DNA from: CAYYBE01 sp964470345
GTDB lineage: Bacteria > Babelota > Babeliae > Babelales > Babelaceae
NCBI GenBank assembly: GCA_964470345.1
Contig: CAYYBE010000017.1
Location: 1-11,023 of the forward strand
Direction of reading: 5' to 3'
Length of the DNA stretch: 11,023 nucleotides
Position numbers and translations under genes: made by a program. Below are positions 1-6,039 of the stretch, in pieces. The notes under the pieces are model-generated. The model saw only the letters and a program-made list of their open reading frames with translations, had not been told where the DNA came from and searched no databases. The stretch's first letter is position 1, and every line of letters starts with the position of its first letter.

Positions 1-74
1 TGGCGACGCAGGGACTCGAACCCCGGACCTACGGATTATGATTCCGCCGCTCTAACCAACTGAGCTACGTCGCC
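1..74 (-). tRNA. tRNA-Met (CAU), probably elongator
   Basis: The reverse strand folds into a complete cloverleaf. The 7-bp acceptor is GGCGACG paired with CGTCGCC, with A as discriminator base at position 1. The D arm is GCTC-AGTTGGTTA-GAGC, the anticodon stem is GCGGA/TCCGT, and the T arm carries TTCGAGT. The anticodon loop ATCATAA gives CAU (plus-strand 38-40). A normal G1-C72 pair argues against initiator tRNA. The 5' half resembles bacterial elongator tRNA-Met; the alternative is tRNA-Ile2 with lysidine-modified CAU, which the sequence alone does not exclude. The window ends at the discriminator, so whether CCA is encoded cannot be seen. It lies 27 bases downstream of secD on the same strand and may share its transcript. 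Confidence 0.93.
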
Positions 75-101
75 TAAGTTATATCAACTAATCTTAATAT
101 C

Positions 102-1658
102 TTAAATTTTCATCGACCGTACGCCCATAACATTAAAGGCGAAGCTAAAAATCGATTTCAGTAAGATCAACCCTGTTACCAATGTTGAAACGATACCGAT
201 CAACATTGCAGCAGCAAAGCCTTGGATTGGACCCGCGCCAAACCAGTATAAAACTGCAGCAGCAAGCAAGTGGGTAATATTTGCATCCAAAATTACTGCA
301 CGTGCTCCAGAAAAACCACTCTCAACAGCAAGCTGGAATGGCTTACCATGAGCAATTTCTTCTCGAATACGTTCATAGATCAAAATCGAAGCATCGATAG
401 CCATACCAACCGTTAAGACCATACCGGCAATCCCCGGCAGTGTTAATGTTGCACCTAAAAAGGCAAAGGCAAACAAGATCAAGAGCAAGTTATAGAGTAA
501 AACGATAAAGGCCAATAACCCTGCCGTTTTATATACAACCAAGCTAAAGATTAATAAGAGCACAAAACCTATCGCGCATGACATAATCCCTTGATGGATC
601 GACTCTCTTCCAAGCGATGGCCCAATCGTACGATCTTCTTCAAAAGATACTGGCGCCATAAATGCACCGGAGCGTAACAGTGCTGCTAACTCTTTGGCTT
701 CTTCAATAGTAAAGTTACCTTCAATCTGTGCATTAGAACGTAATGGTTCACGGGCAGTTGCTGCCGTCACTACAACACCATCTAAAATCATAGCAATAAA
801 AGCATTTGGTCGACTCGTCATTTCATAGAATCTGTCGCCACCTTCAGCATTCAATTCAAAAGCAACAACTGGTTCAAAGCCAAATTTACCGCCAGCAGGA
901 TTTGCTTTTGCAGATTTCAAAAGACGACCGGTAAGATCAGCGTAACGGGGAACCAAGAAAAATTGCTTGCCACGTTCACCATGTTCACGCATAGGAACAA
1001 TAATTGTTTCATCAGGCAAACGATTACCATATTTTTGTAAAATGTCTGCTTCAGAAGAACCAGAATCAAGTATCGGCTTGATTTCCAAAAGTGCCGATGT
1101 TCCAATCATTGCCTTCGCCTTTTGTGCATCTTGCACGTTAGGCAACTCAATCACAATATTTTTTTCACCTTGAGGCGCAACCATAACTTCCCCAACGCCA
1201 AATTGGTCAACACGTGAGCGCAAGACTGAAATGTTACTTTCAACAGCATTGTGCACAAGTTGAGCACGCTCTTGGTCTGAAAGTGAATAGGAAAGCAGAT
1301 TTCCTGCGCGGCTTATACTTAAACGTTTTTGACGATTAATAGGTAAGTTTTCTGCATATTGTGCCGCTTTATCTGTTTCAAAGGTAATTTCTAAGAAACC
1401 ATTTTCATATTTTTTGCTTGTTGGCAAACTTTGGCCTTCTTCTTTGAGGACCTTAATCACGGCCGATGTGCGGTCAACAAGTTCGTTTTCAAAAAGTTTT
1501 TCCGTTTGGACTTCAAGGGTTAAGTACGTTCCGCCAACCAAGTCGATACCAAAATTGATAAATTTATGAAAGTTAACTGCGAAGTAAACTCCAAAAATGG
1601 TTATTAATAACCAGACCATGAGACTTGAAGAAAGTGCTCGTCGAATTGAGATTGCCAT
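102..1658 (-). CDS. secD: Protein translocase subunit SecD
   Basis: SecD is an inner-membrane RND-type subunit that works with SecF and SecYEG and uses the proton gradient to drive late steps of protein export. The 518-residue product has one N-terminal membrane span (about 12-29) followed by the conserved GIDLVGG segment (37-43). A large periplasmic region follows, with RSRVDQFGVGE (148-157) and IAMILDGVVVTAA (288-300). Five more spans lie at about 355-375, 379-400, 404-424, 459-475 and 479-500. The family signatures LPGIAGMVLTVGMAIDASIL (407-426), IYERIREE and ILDANIT are intact. At 518 residues it is shorter than E. coli SecD (about 615) but normal for many bacteria. I chose the ATG at 1658, with GGAG nine bases upstream. 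The frame stays open to 1763, but that extension overlaps tRNA-Leu. secF does not follow directly; tRNA-Met does. Confidence 0.96.
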   Translation of the reverse strand: MAISIRRALSSSLMVWLLITIFGVYFAVNFHKFINFGIDLVGGTYLTLEVQTEKLFENELVDRTSAVIKVLKEEGQSLPTSKKYENGFLEITFETDKAAQYAENLPINRQKRLSISRAGNLLSYSLSDQERAQLVHNAVESNISVLRSRVDQFGVGEVMVAPQGEKNIVIELPNVQDAQKAKAMIGTSALLEIKPILDSGSSEADILQKYGNRLPDETIIVPMREHGERGKQFFLVPRYADLTGRLLKSAKANPAGGKFGFEPVVAFELNAEGGDRFYEMTSRPNAFIAMILDGVVVTAATAREPLRSNAQIEGNFTIEEAKELAALLRSGAFMAPVSFEEDRTIGPSLGRESIHQGIMSCAIGFVLLLIFSLVVYKTAGLLAFIVLLYNLLLILFAFAFLGATLTLPGIAGMVLTVGMAIDASILIYERIREEIAHGKPFQLAVESGFSGARAVILDANITHLLAAAVLYWFGAGPIQGFAAAMLIGIVSTLVTGLILLKSIFSFAFNVMGVRSMKI

Positions 1659-1708
1659 CGTACCCTGCTCCACTACGAAAAAAGATTGAACGTTACTACC
1701 GATAAAAT

Positions 1709-1794
1709 TGGTGCGGAAGAAGGGACTCGAACCCCCACGGGATTTCTCCCACAGCCACCTCAAGGCTGCGTGTATACCATTTCACCACTTCCGC
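1709..1794 (-). tRNA. tRNA-Leu (GAG)
   Basis: The reverse strand gives an 86-base tRNA with acceptor GCGGAAG/CTTCCGC, discriminator A and an encoded CCA at 1709-1711. The anticodon stem CAGCC/GGCTG encloses loop TTGAGGT, so the anticodon is GAG (plus-strand 1759-1761), reading CUC and CUU leucine codons. The long variable arm (a GGGA...TCCC hairpin) is typical of class II leucine tRNAs, and the T loop TTCGAGT is standard. It stands 50 bases upstream of the secD start on the same strand and has a good promoter about 20 bases ahead, so a tRNA-secD transcript is likely. Confidence 0.95.
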
Positions 1795-1822
1795 ATAGTC
1801 ATATTTCAATTCAGATGTTGAA

Positions 1823-1851
1823 AATTTACCATATTTCCGAACGTTTATCAA
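1823..1851 (-). promoter_or_regulatory. Predicted sigma70-type promoter of tRNA-Leu and secD
   Basis: On the minus strand, TTGATA (1851-1846) and TAAATT (1828-1823) are separated by exactly 17 bases. Both are close to the -35 and -10 consensus. Transcription would start near 1816, giving a leader of about 20 bases before tRNA-Leu at 1794. The -35 hexamer overlaps the left arm and loop of the inverted repeat at 1840-1863. This is predicted from sequence only. Confidence 0.6.
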
Positions 1852-1863
1852 ATCTTAAACGTT
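1840..1863. repeat. Perfect 8-bp inverted repeat (AACGTTTA-N8-TAAACGTT)
   Basis: The arms AACGTTTA (1840-1847) and TAAACGTT (1856-1863) match perfectly as inverted repeats around an 8-base spacer. It lies between the stop of the coiled-coil gene and tRNA-Leu, and covers the predicted -35 element. No T-run follows on either strand, so it is not a canonical intrinsic terminator. It could be a protein-binding site, an RNA processing or stability hairpin at the end of the upstream operon, or chance. Confidence 0.5.
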
Positions 1864-1879
1864 AAAGCGGATACAGTAT

Positions 1880-2950
1880 TTAGCTCCACAAGCTACTTGC
1901 CCATCCCCACAGAGCTACAAACGGCCAGGCGAGCCATGAAAGCAGTATGCCCCACCATGAACCGGCTTGGGCAGCTTTAGCTTTCTGAGCGTCAGCAATT
2001 CCTTTTTGAATCGCTTCATTCACCGCTTTTTGAGCTTCAGTTAATGGACGTTCAAGCAGCTTACGCTCGACAAGCATCTTAAAGCTCTCTTCAACTTTAA
2101 TACGTTGCTTATCAAACATCTGGCTTGATGTCTCAAAAAATTGGGGCAGATCTTGTGAAAAATAACGTATAATCGCTTCAACAGTTGCAGCGTTTGCCTG
2201 CATTTGTAACAAAAGCTGCTCTGCAATACGATCACTGAGCGTTGCATCAATCTGTTCGTAGAACTTGACCGACTGCTGCTCATACGAATGCGCTTGCTCA
2301 ACTTCTGTTGCAATCAACTGCGTCGCCTTTACCGCACCTTCTTGTAACTGCGTTAAATACCCAAAATCATCTTTAAACGCACTCAAGAGCTTTTTAGAAT
2401 CATTCAGATCAACAAGCCGTTGGCGATCAACATCAGTCTTTGGCCCGTCAGACGTAACCGTTGTCTCAGGAGCTCCGGCTACCCTCGGCACACCACCGCG
2501 CTGTATATCTTCTTCAATTTTGGTCAGCGCAGCAGTAATGTCAGCCATTTTGGTTGGTAACTCAGCAATTGCCGTTGCAAAACGTTTCTCTTGCGGCCCA
2601 TATTTTTCCATAAGCTGCTTTTGGATCTCATCAACGTCTTGCACCCGCTTACGAACTTGCTCATCAACCTGGCGTGCTTTGCGCAAGAGCTGACGCTTTA
2701 CATACCAATCACCACGCCCCTCATCGATTCCTTGCGGCACCGACTGAACCTCTTCCCAACGTTCGGGAACTTGGGGCTGCATCTGCTGTACAGCTCCTGG
2801 AGCTTGCCCACCGGGCATCTGTCCCGGCTGGCCACCCTGCTGCCCCATCATCGGCTGCTGTTGGCCAAATGATGGATCCGGCGGTTGAAATGAAAAAAGA
2901 CAGGTGGCCCACAGAAGGCCACAACTACCTGCTATACTACGCTTACACAT
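1880..2950 (-). CDS. Unknown exported coiled-coil protein with Trp-rich C-terminal anchor
   Basis: I do not recognise this 356-residue protein. Its N-terminus (MCKRS, then a hydrophobic stretch to about residue 21) looks like a signal peptide. Cysteines at 10 and 17 are nearby, but no convincing lipobox is visible. Residues 22-62 are low-complexity and rich in Gln, Gly, Pro and Met. About 64-150 and 175-325 are strongly charged and helical, suiting coiled coil, with a Thr/Ser/Gly/Pro-rich break near 152-172. The last 26 residues are hydrophobic with seven tryptophans (332, 333, 339, 342, 348, 350, 355), which suits a membrane anchor or interfacial helix. The ATG at 2950 has AAGGA and GTGAGGA just upstream and lies 18 bases after the split-barrel gene, so it is probably the last gene of that operon. 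It likely acts in the cell envelope; the function is unknown. Confidence 0.85.
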   Translation of the reverse strand: MCKRSIAGSCGLLWATCLFSFQPPDPSFGQQQPMMGQQGGQPGQMPGGQAPGAVQQMQPQVPERWEEVQSVPQGIDEGRGDWYVKRQLLRKARQVDEQVRKRVQDVDEIQKQLMEKYGPQEKRFATAIAELPTKMADITAALTKIEEDIQRGGVPRVAGAPETTVTSDGPKTDVDRQRLVDLNDSKKLLSAFKDDFGYLTQLQEGAVKATQLIATEVEQAHSYEQQSVKFYEQIDATLSDRIAEQLLLQMQANAATVEAIIRYFSQDLPQFFETSSQMFDKQRIKVEESFKMLVERKLLERPLTEAQKAVNEAIQKGIADAQKAKAAQAGSWWGILLSWLAWPFVALWGWASSLWS

Positions 2951-2968
2951 TCCTCACCATCCTTTTTT

Positions 2969-3433
2969 TCAGAGTGTTTTGGCAAGTTCTTTGAGCTCTG
3001 ACATAATGGATTGATTCAACTCTTCTGCTTCAAGAGAAATATAAGTCCATTGGATGCCAGAATCGACACGAACCAAAATAGAGCGATCACTCTTGATATC
3101 AATAATATCAATGCGAACAACGTTCATGAGAGGATGCACTCCTGAAGGTGCACGCACTACTCCCGCACGACCCAAAATACTGTAGGCAATATTTTCTGGC
3201 CCCATAAAACAGAGCATCACCTTTTTCTGCCAAACCATATTATGATAGCCTGCATGATCTTTATGAATCGTCATTAGAATGCTCTCAGCACCCTTTGGAT
3301 AGACACACTGAATTGGTGTCGTATGAGGAAACCCTTTTTCAGAAAAAGTTGCCAATACGCCAACCGCTCGTTCCCCTCTTAAAAAATTTAAAAGATCATC
3401 CGGTAACCGAACGCCTACATGTTTAGCTGCCAT
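2969..3433 (-). CDS. PNPOx-like FMN-binding split-barrel protein
   Basis: The 154-residue product resembles the pyridoxamine 5'-phosphate oxidase-like split-barrel family, small proteins that usually bind FMN, F420 or heme as dimers. Supporting features are an N-terminal helix (PDDLLNFLRGERAV, 11-24), a first strand VGVLATFSEKGFPHTTPI (24-41, the usual 'laT...dG.Ph.tpv' pattern), and later strands at about 52-57 (ILMTIH), 71-77 (KVMLCFM) and 87-95. The substrate cannot be told. I chose the ATG at 3433, with GAGGG nine bases upstream. An in-frame TTG at 3442 would add three residues but has that GAGGG directly against it. It follows the HemW-like gene by 54 bases and precedes the coiled-coil gene by 18. 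Heme-handling members such as HugZ/HutZ also belong to this fold, but nothing here proves heme binding. Confidence 0.72.
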   Translation of the reverse strand: MAAKHVGVRLPDDLLNFLRGERAVGVLATFSEKGFPHTTPIQCVYPKGAESILMTIHKDHAGYHNMVWQKKVMLCFMGPENIAYSILGRAGVVRAPSGVHPLMNVVRIDIIDIKSDRSILVRVDSGIQWTYISLEAEELNQSIMSELKELAKTL

Positions 3434-3487
3434 ATTCTTCAACCCTCAATACGAGGAGCCAAGTTTCACACTTGAACTCACGGTTTG

Positions 3488-4552
3488 TTATATACTATTT
3501 ACGAGCTGAATTACTATCCCATTTTCAAGCAAAAATCCCGCTGGGGTAAAAGAGATACGCTCCCCTACCTTCAACAGATATCCCGCGGACACAAGCTTCT
3601 GCACTTTGTGCAAAACTTCTTCTGCCACACGTTTCTCTACCAAACACTGTCGCTTCTCCAGTATTTGCACTATCTCATTCAATGAAATCCCCCCACTACG
3701 TGAAAGTCCCTTCATAATTCTATCACTTACCCGTTCTGGGTATTGAGCAATGCACGGGGTCAATCCCTTATCTATTCTGCTTTCATATTCCTGCACATCC
3801 TCAACATTTCCATAAAAAATCTGTCCGTCATATGACCATGCGCCAGCACCAAATCCCCGATATGCTTTACGCTCTGCATAGATCGCTGTCCACGCAGATG
3901 GGGTGCCGCGAGCAAAATCATAGGTGCCTTGCCACACAAATCCCTTACGTGCAAGTTCCTGAACGGCCCACAAAAACAGATCGCTCATCTGATCATCTTC
4001 TAACTCAGACGGTTCATCTGCAAAATAGATCGACACGTTGCGCACCGGCCATGTACCAATAATTTCAAGTAACTCTTTCCACGCCACTTCGGGCCATCGT
4101 CCTATTTCAATATCAAGGGCAACTATCTTGCCTGCCTGCGCCCATCTTTCCAAAAGCTCACCCAGCTTTGCTACCATGCACTTTCGCTCATGCATCGGCA
4201 CTTGCCAGAGGCATTGGGGATCACAGACAAGCCGATTCACACTTGGCATCTGTTCCAATGGAAATTCAAAACCTTCTTGTCGCAGACAAGTAGGGTCCGT
4301 GATCACTATTTCTACCGTAACTTGAGCATCTGTCCAATGGAACTTCTTATTAAGTATACCAGCTGTGTCAAGATACCCCTGTTGCGACAAAAACCTTGCC
4401 CCGCCACCACCAATAAAAAGTGCTCTCAGTTGAGGTTTGCCACAGCTATTCGACTCAAAGAGCTCAAGCTCACGCAATAATGCCTTATAGTAACGCTCAT
4501 AATCCGCTACTAAGCCTATCTTGGGAATAGAAACATAACAAGCTTCTAGCAT
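3488..4552 (-). CDS. HemW-like protein lacking the radical-SAM CxxxCxxC motif
   Basis: The 354-residue product follows the layout of HemW (coproporphyrinogen III oxidase-like radical-SAM heme chaperone, about 380 residues). The matches are YVSIP (6-10) for YIHIP, YYKALLRELELF (21-32), LFIGGGGARFLS (45-56) for the usual IFIGGGTPS.LS, SVNRL (104-108) for GVNRL, and GFGAGAWSYDG...YGNV...Y (233-256) for GFGAGAHSY....Y.N. A C-terminal winged-helix-like part follows, with GYLLKVGERISFTPAGFLL (324-342). However, the CxxxCxxC loop after YIHIP is missing, apparently by deletion: residues 10-21 run PKIGLVADYERY. GVQSF is replaced, and the His of GAHSY is Trp. It therefore probably cannot hold the catalytic 4Fe-4S cluster. 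The frame is intact, so it looks like a repurposed paralog rather than a pseudogene. The ATG at 4552 overlaps the upstream stop by 7 bases; TTG at 4558 is the alternative start. Confidence 0.78.
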   Translation of the reverse strand: MLEACYVSIPKIGLVADYERYYKALLRELELFESNSCGKPQLRALFIGGGGARFLSQQGYLDTAGILNKKFHWTDAQVTVEIVITDPTCLRQEGFEFPLEQMPSVNRLVCDPQCLWQVPMHERKCMVAKLGELLERWAQAGKIVALDIEIGRWPEVAWKELLEIIGTWPVRNVSIYFADEPSELEDDQMSDLFLWAVQELARKGFVWQGTYDFARGTPSAWTAIYAERKAYRGFGAGAWSYDGQIFYGNVEDVQEYESRIDKGLTPCIAQYPERVSDRIMKGLSRSGGISLNEIVQILEKRQCLVEKRVAEEVLHKVQKLVSAGYLLKVGERISFTPAGFLLENGIVIQLVNSI

Positions 4553-5058
4553 CGGCAAGCATCTATCTCTTTTTGAATCATCCCAAGAACTGCAACTGCT
4601 TCACAACGAACCATATCAACATCAAACATCTTGCGAGCAAATTTAATATGTTGCCCATGGTCCAACACGGTGCACATGAGTTCAGTAACTTCAGTCTTGG
4701 GCATAAACATATCACAATACGTAAGCAGTTCGCCATCGGTCGAAGCAATATCTGGCACTTTAAGACAAAGACGTGCATAGTCACGCAGTATCCAACAAAG
4801 CTGCATATAGAGAAAACTTTGCTCTTCATATGAATTCAACGCATTCTTTTCACAATCAGCAGCTACCTCTACCAGCCTTTTCCGCAACTCTTCAACGGGA
4901 GTTAGCGGGCGACGCAACTCCTGCACACGCTTCCAGCACCAATACGCACAGCCGCCCAAAAGCAGCAAGAGGATAACGCCAATACCTATCCACACCTGCG
5001 GGTACTGCCACCAAGAAAGCTCTAAAAGATCAAAATGCAATTGTGCAGGCTGGTTCAT
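4546..5058 (-). CDS. DUF4381-like single-span membrane protein
   Basis: This 170-residue protein has a short N-terminal tail with an aromatic SWWQYPQVW segment (15-23), one membrane span (about 23-42) and a cytoplasmic helical domain. That domain includes LCWILRDYARLCLKVPDIASTDGELL and LDHGQHIKFARKMF. The layout (Trp/Pro before the span, a basic stretch after it, a helical domain with LLR-type and TGxxLL-type segments, and a late 'D.v.FA+..' segment) fits the DUF4381 family. That family lies next to DUF58 and VWA genes in MoxR/Bat-type operons, and its biochemical role is not established. Position supports the call: its ATG lies 12 bases after the DUF58 gene, and its AAAAGGA ribosome-binding site overlaps that gene's stop. 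Its own stop overlaps the next start. The family call rests on pattern and context, not on an alignment. Confidence 0.65.
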   Translation of the reverse strand: MNQPAQLHFDLLELSWWQYPQVWIGIGVILLLLLGGCAYWCWKRVQELRRPLTPVEELRKRLVEVAADCEKNALNSYEEQSFLYMQLCWILRDYARLCLKVPDIASTDGELLTYCDMFMPKTEVTELMCTVLDHGQHIKFARKMFDVDMVRCEAVAVLGMIQKEIDACRC

Positions 5059-5070
5059 AAATACATCCTT

Positions 5071-5931
5071 TTAGTGACGTTCATTAAAAAAGCGAACAAG
5101 AGTCTGTTCATAAGGCATCCCAACCGTTACATCAAAGCAGTCGATGCCCAGCTGCTTAAATAGATGATTTTGCTGTTGCCTGAATGCAGGCAAAAATGCA
5201 CGTAATGCTCCCATTTGCGCAGTGCTTGTACCATCAACAGTAACATCCGTTTCTGGATCTTGCAGCGCAACCAATAACTCTGCGGGCAACTGCTCTTCTG
5301 CGCGGTCATTAACACGCATAATCACCAGATCATTTTTGCGCGCTAGATGCGCTAACGCCTGCTCATAGCCACTACTCAAGCAGTCAGAAATAAGTATGAC
5401 TAAGACATTTTTATCAAAGCGCTGTAAGCATTCTGCGCTTACCTGCGCAAGAGATGTGCCACCAGCAACCGTTGGCGCTGACAAAATCGTCTCAGTAAGT
5501 ACTGCCGTATGCTTTCTGCCAAGCCGTGCAGGGATAACTTTTTCTACCGCTTGGTGAAAGAGCATGAGCCCCACATGGTCCTGTTCAATTTCTGCAGCAC
5601 AACAGACAAGCAGTGCAAGATCACGAATAACGTCAGTCTTACTGCACTGCGTCGAGCTGAAATCGGTCGACTTTGAGATATCAACAAGCACCACAATCGT
5701 TCTATTACGTGATTCGTAATAGGAGCGAACAATAAGCTTATTACTGCGGGCAGAGCTTTTCCAATCAATAAAACGAACATTATCCCCTACGCGATAATCA
5801 CGCAGTTGATCAAATTCAAGGCCAAAGCCCATACGGCGCGTTTTGTTATCACCCACTTTTTTACCGGCAAGCATTCGCCGCGCCTTGAGGTAAAGCCGCT
5901 GAATTCGTTTTAATCGTGAAGGGTCAAGCAC
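5071..5931 (-). CDS. DUF58 domain protein with VWA-type MIDAS motif
   Basis: The 286-residue protein matches the DUF58 family. Residues 36-62 hold the signature: GLEFDQLRDYRVGD (37-50), then VRFIDWKSSAR (52-62). A von Willebrand A-like core follows, with the metal-site motif DISKS (84-88) and HVGLMLF (119-125), then VLVILISD further on. DUF58 proteins normally work with a MoxR-type AAA+ ATPase, probably in assembling or maturing envelope or metal-containing complexes; the exact role is unknown. No membrane span is visible, so this is the short soluble form. The start is GTG at 5931, with AAGAGG seven bases ahead. It is the first gene of a five-gene minus-strand run. No MoxR gene precedes it in this window; serS does, across a 108-base gap holding an inverted-repeat element. 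Confidence 0.88.
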   Translation of the reverse strand: MLDPSRLKRIQRLYLKARRMLAGKKVGDNKTRRMGFGLEFDQLRDYRVGDNVRFIDWKSSARSNKLIVRSYYESRNRTIVVLVDISKSTDFSSTQCSKTDVIRDLALLVCCAAEIEQDHVGLMLFHQAVEKVIPARLGRKHTAVLTETILSAPTVAGGTSLAQVSAECLQRFDKNVLVILISDCLSSGYEQALAHLARKNDLVIMRVNDRAEEQLPAELLVALQDPETDVTVDGTSTAQMGALRAFLPAFRQQQNHLFKQLGIDCFDVTVGMPYEQTLVRFFNERH

Positions 5932-5957
5932 AGGAAAACCTCTTATGATAAAGAATC

Positions 5958-6030
5958 AATGGCCTACGCAGGGCTCCGGCGAACGAGTGGGGGCTGCGCC
6001 CCTCAACCCCGTTTTTTTCCGAGAGCCATT
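5958..6030. repeat. 73-bp imperfect palindromic intergenic element
   Basis: The stretch is bounded by AATGGC (5958-5963) and GCCATT (6025-6030). Inside are GGCTCCGG (5972-5979) and CCGAGAGCC (6019-6027), complementary apart from one bulged base. At the centre is a GC-rich hairpin, GGGGC-TGC-GCCCC (5990-6002). A run of seven T lies at 6012-6018. The nested arms and GC-rich centre differ from the neighbouring DNA and resemble REP/MITE-like intergenic repeats. It fills most of the gap between serS and the DUF58 gene. The T-run is on the plus strand, so it does not fit a terminator for serS, which reads the other way. Confidence 0.55.
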
Positions 6031-6039
6031 AAGTATAAA

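Noticed and set aside
1659..1763. N-terminal extension of SecD by 35 residues
   Set aside because: It overlaps the tRNA-Leu gene at 1709-1794, has no SecD-like sequence, and the ATG at 1658 has its own ribosome-binding site.
2265..2994. Several plus-strand open frames of 93-142 codons opposite the coiled-coil gene
   Set aside because: They are antisense shadows of the 1880-2950 gene, mutually overlapping, Ser/Cys- or His/Pro-rich, and without ribosome-binding sites or family features.
3488..4558. Reading the HemW-like gene as a pseudogene or frameshifted HemW
   Set aside because: The frame is intact over 354 residues, the C-terminal HemW features are kept, and I see no CxxxCxxC in another frame just upstream; that DNA codes for the end of the DUF4381-like protein.
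5990..6018. GC-rich hairpin followed by a T-run as a rho-independent terminator
   Set aside because: The T-run lies on the plus strand, nine bases past the hairpin, and no plus-strand gene ends there; serS and the DUF58 gene read the other way.
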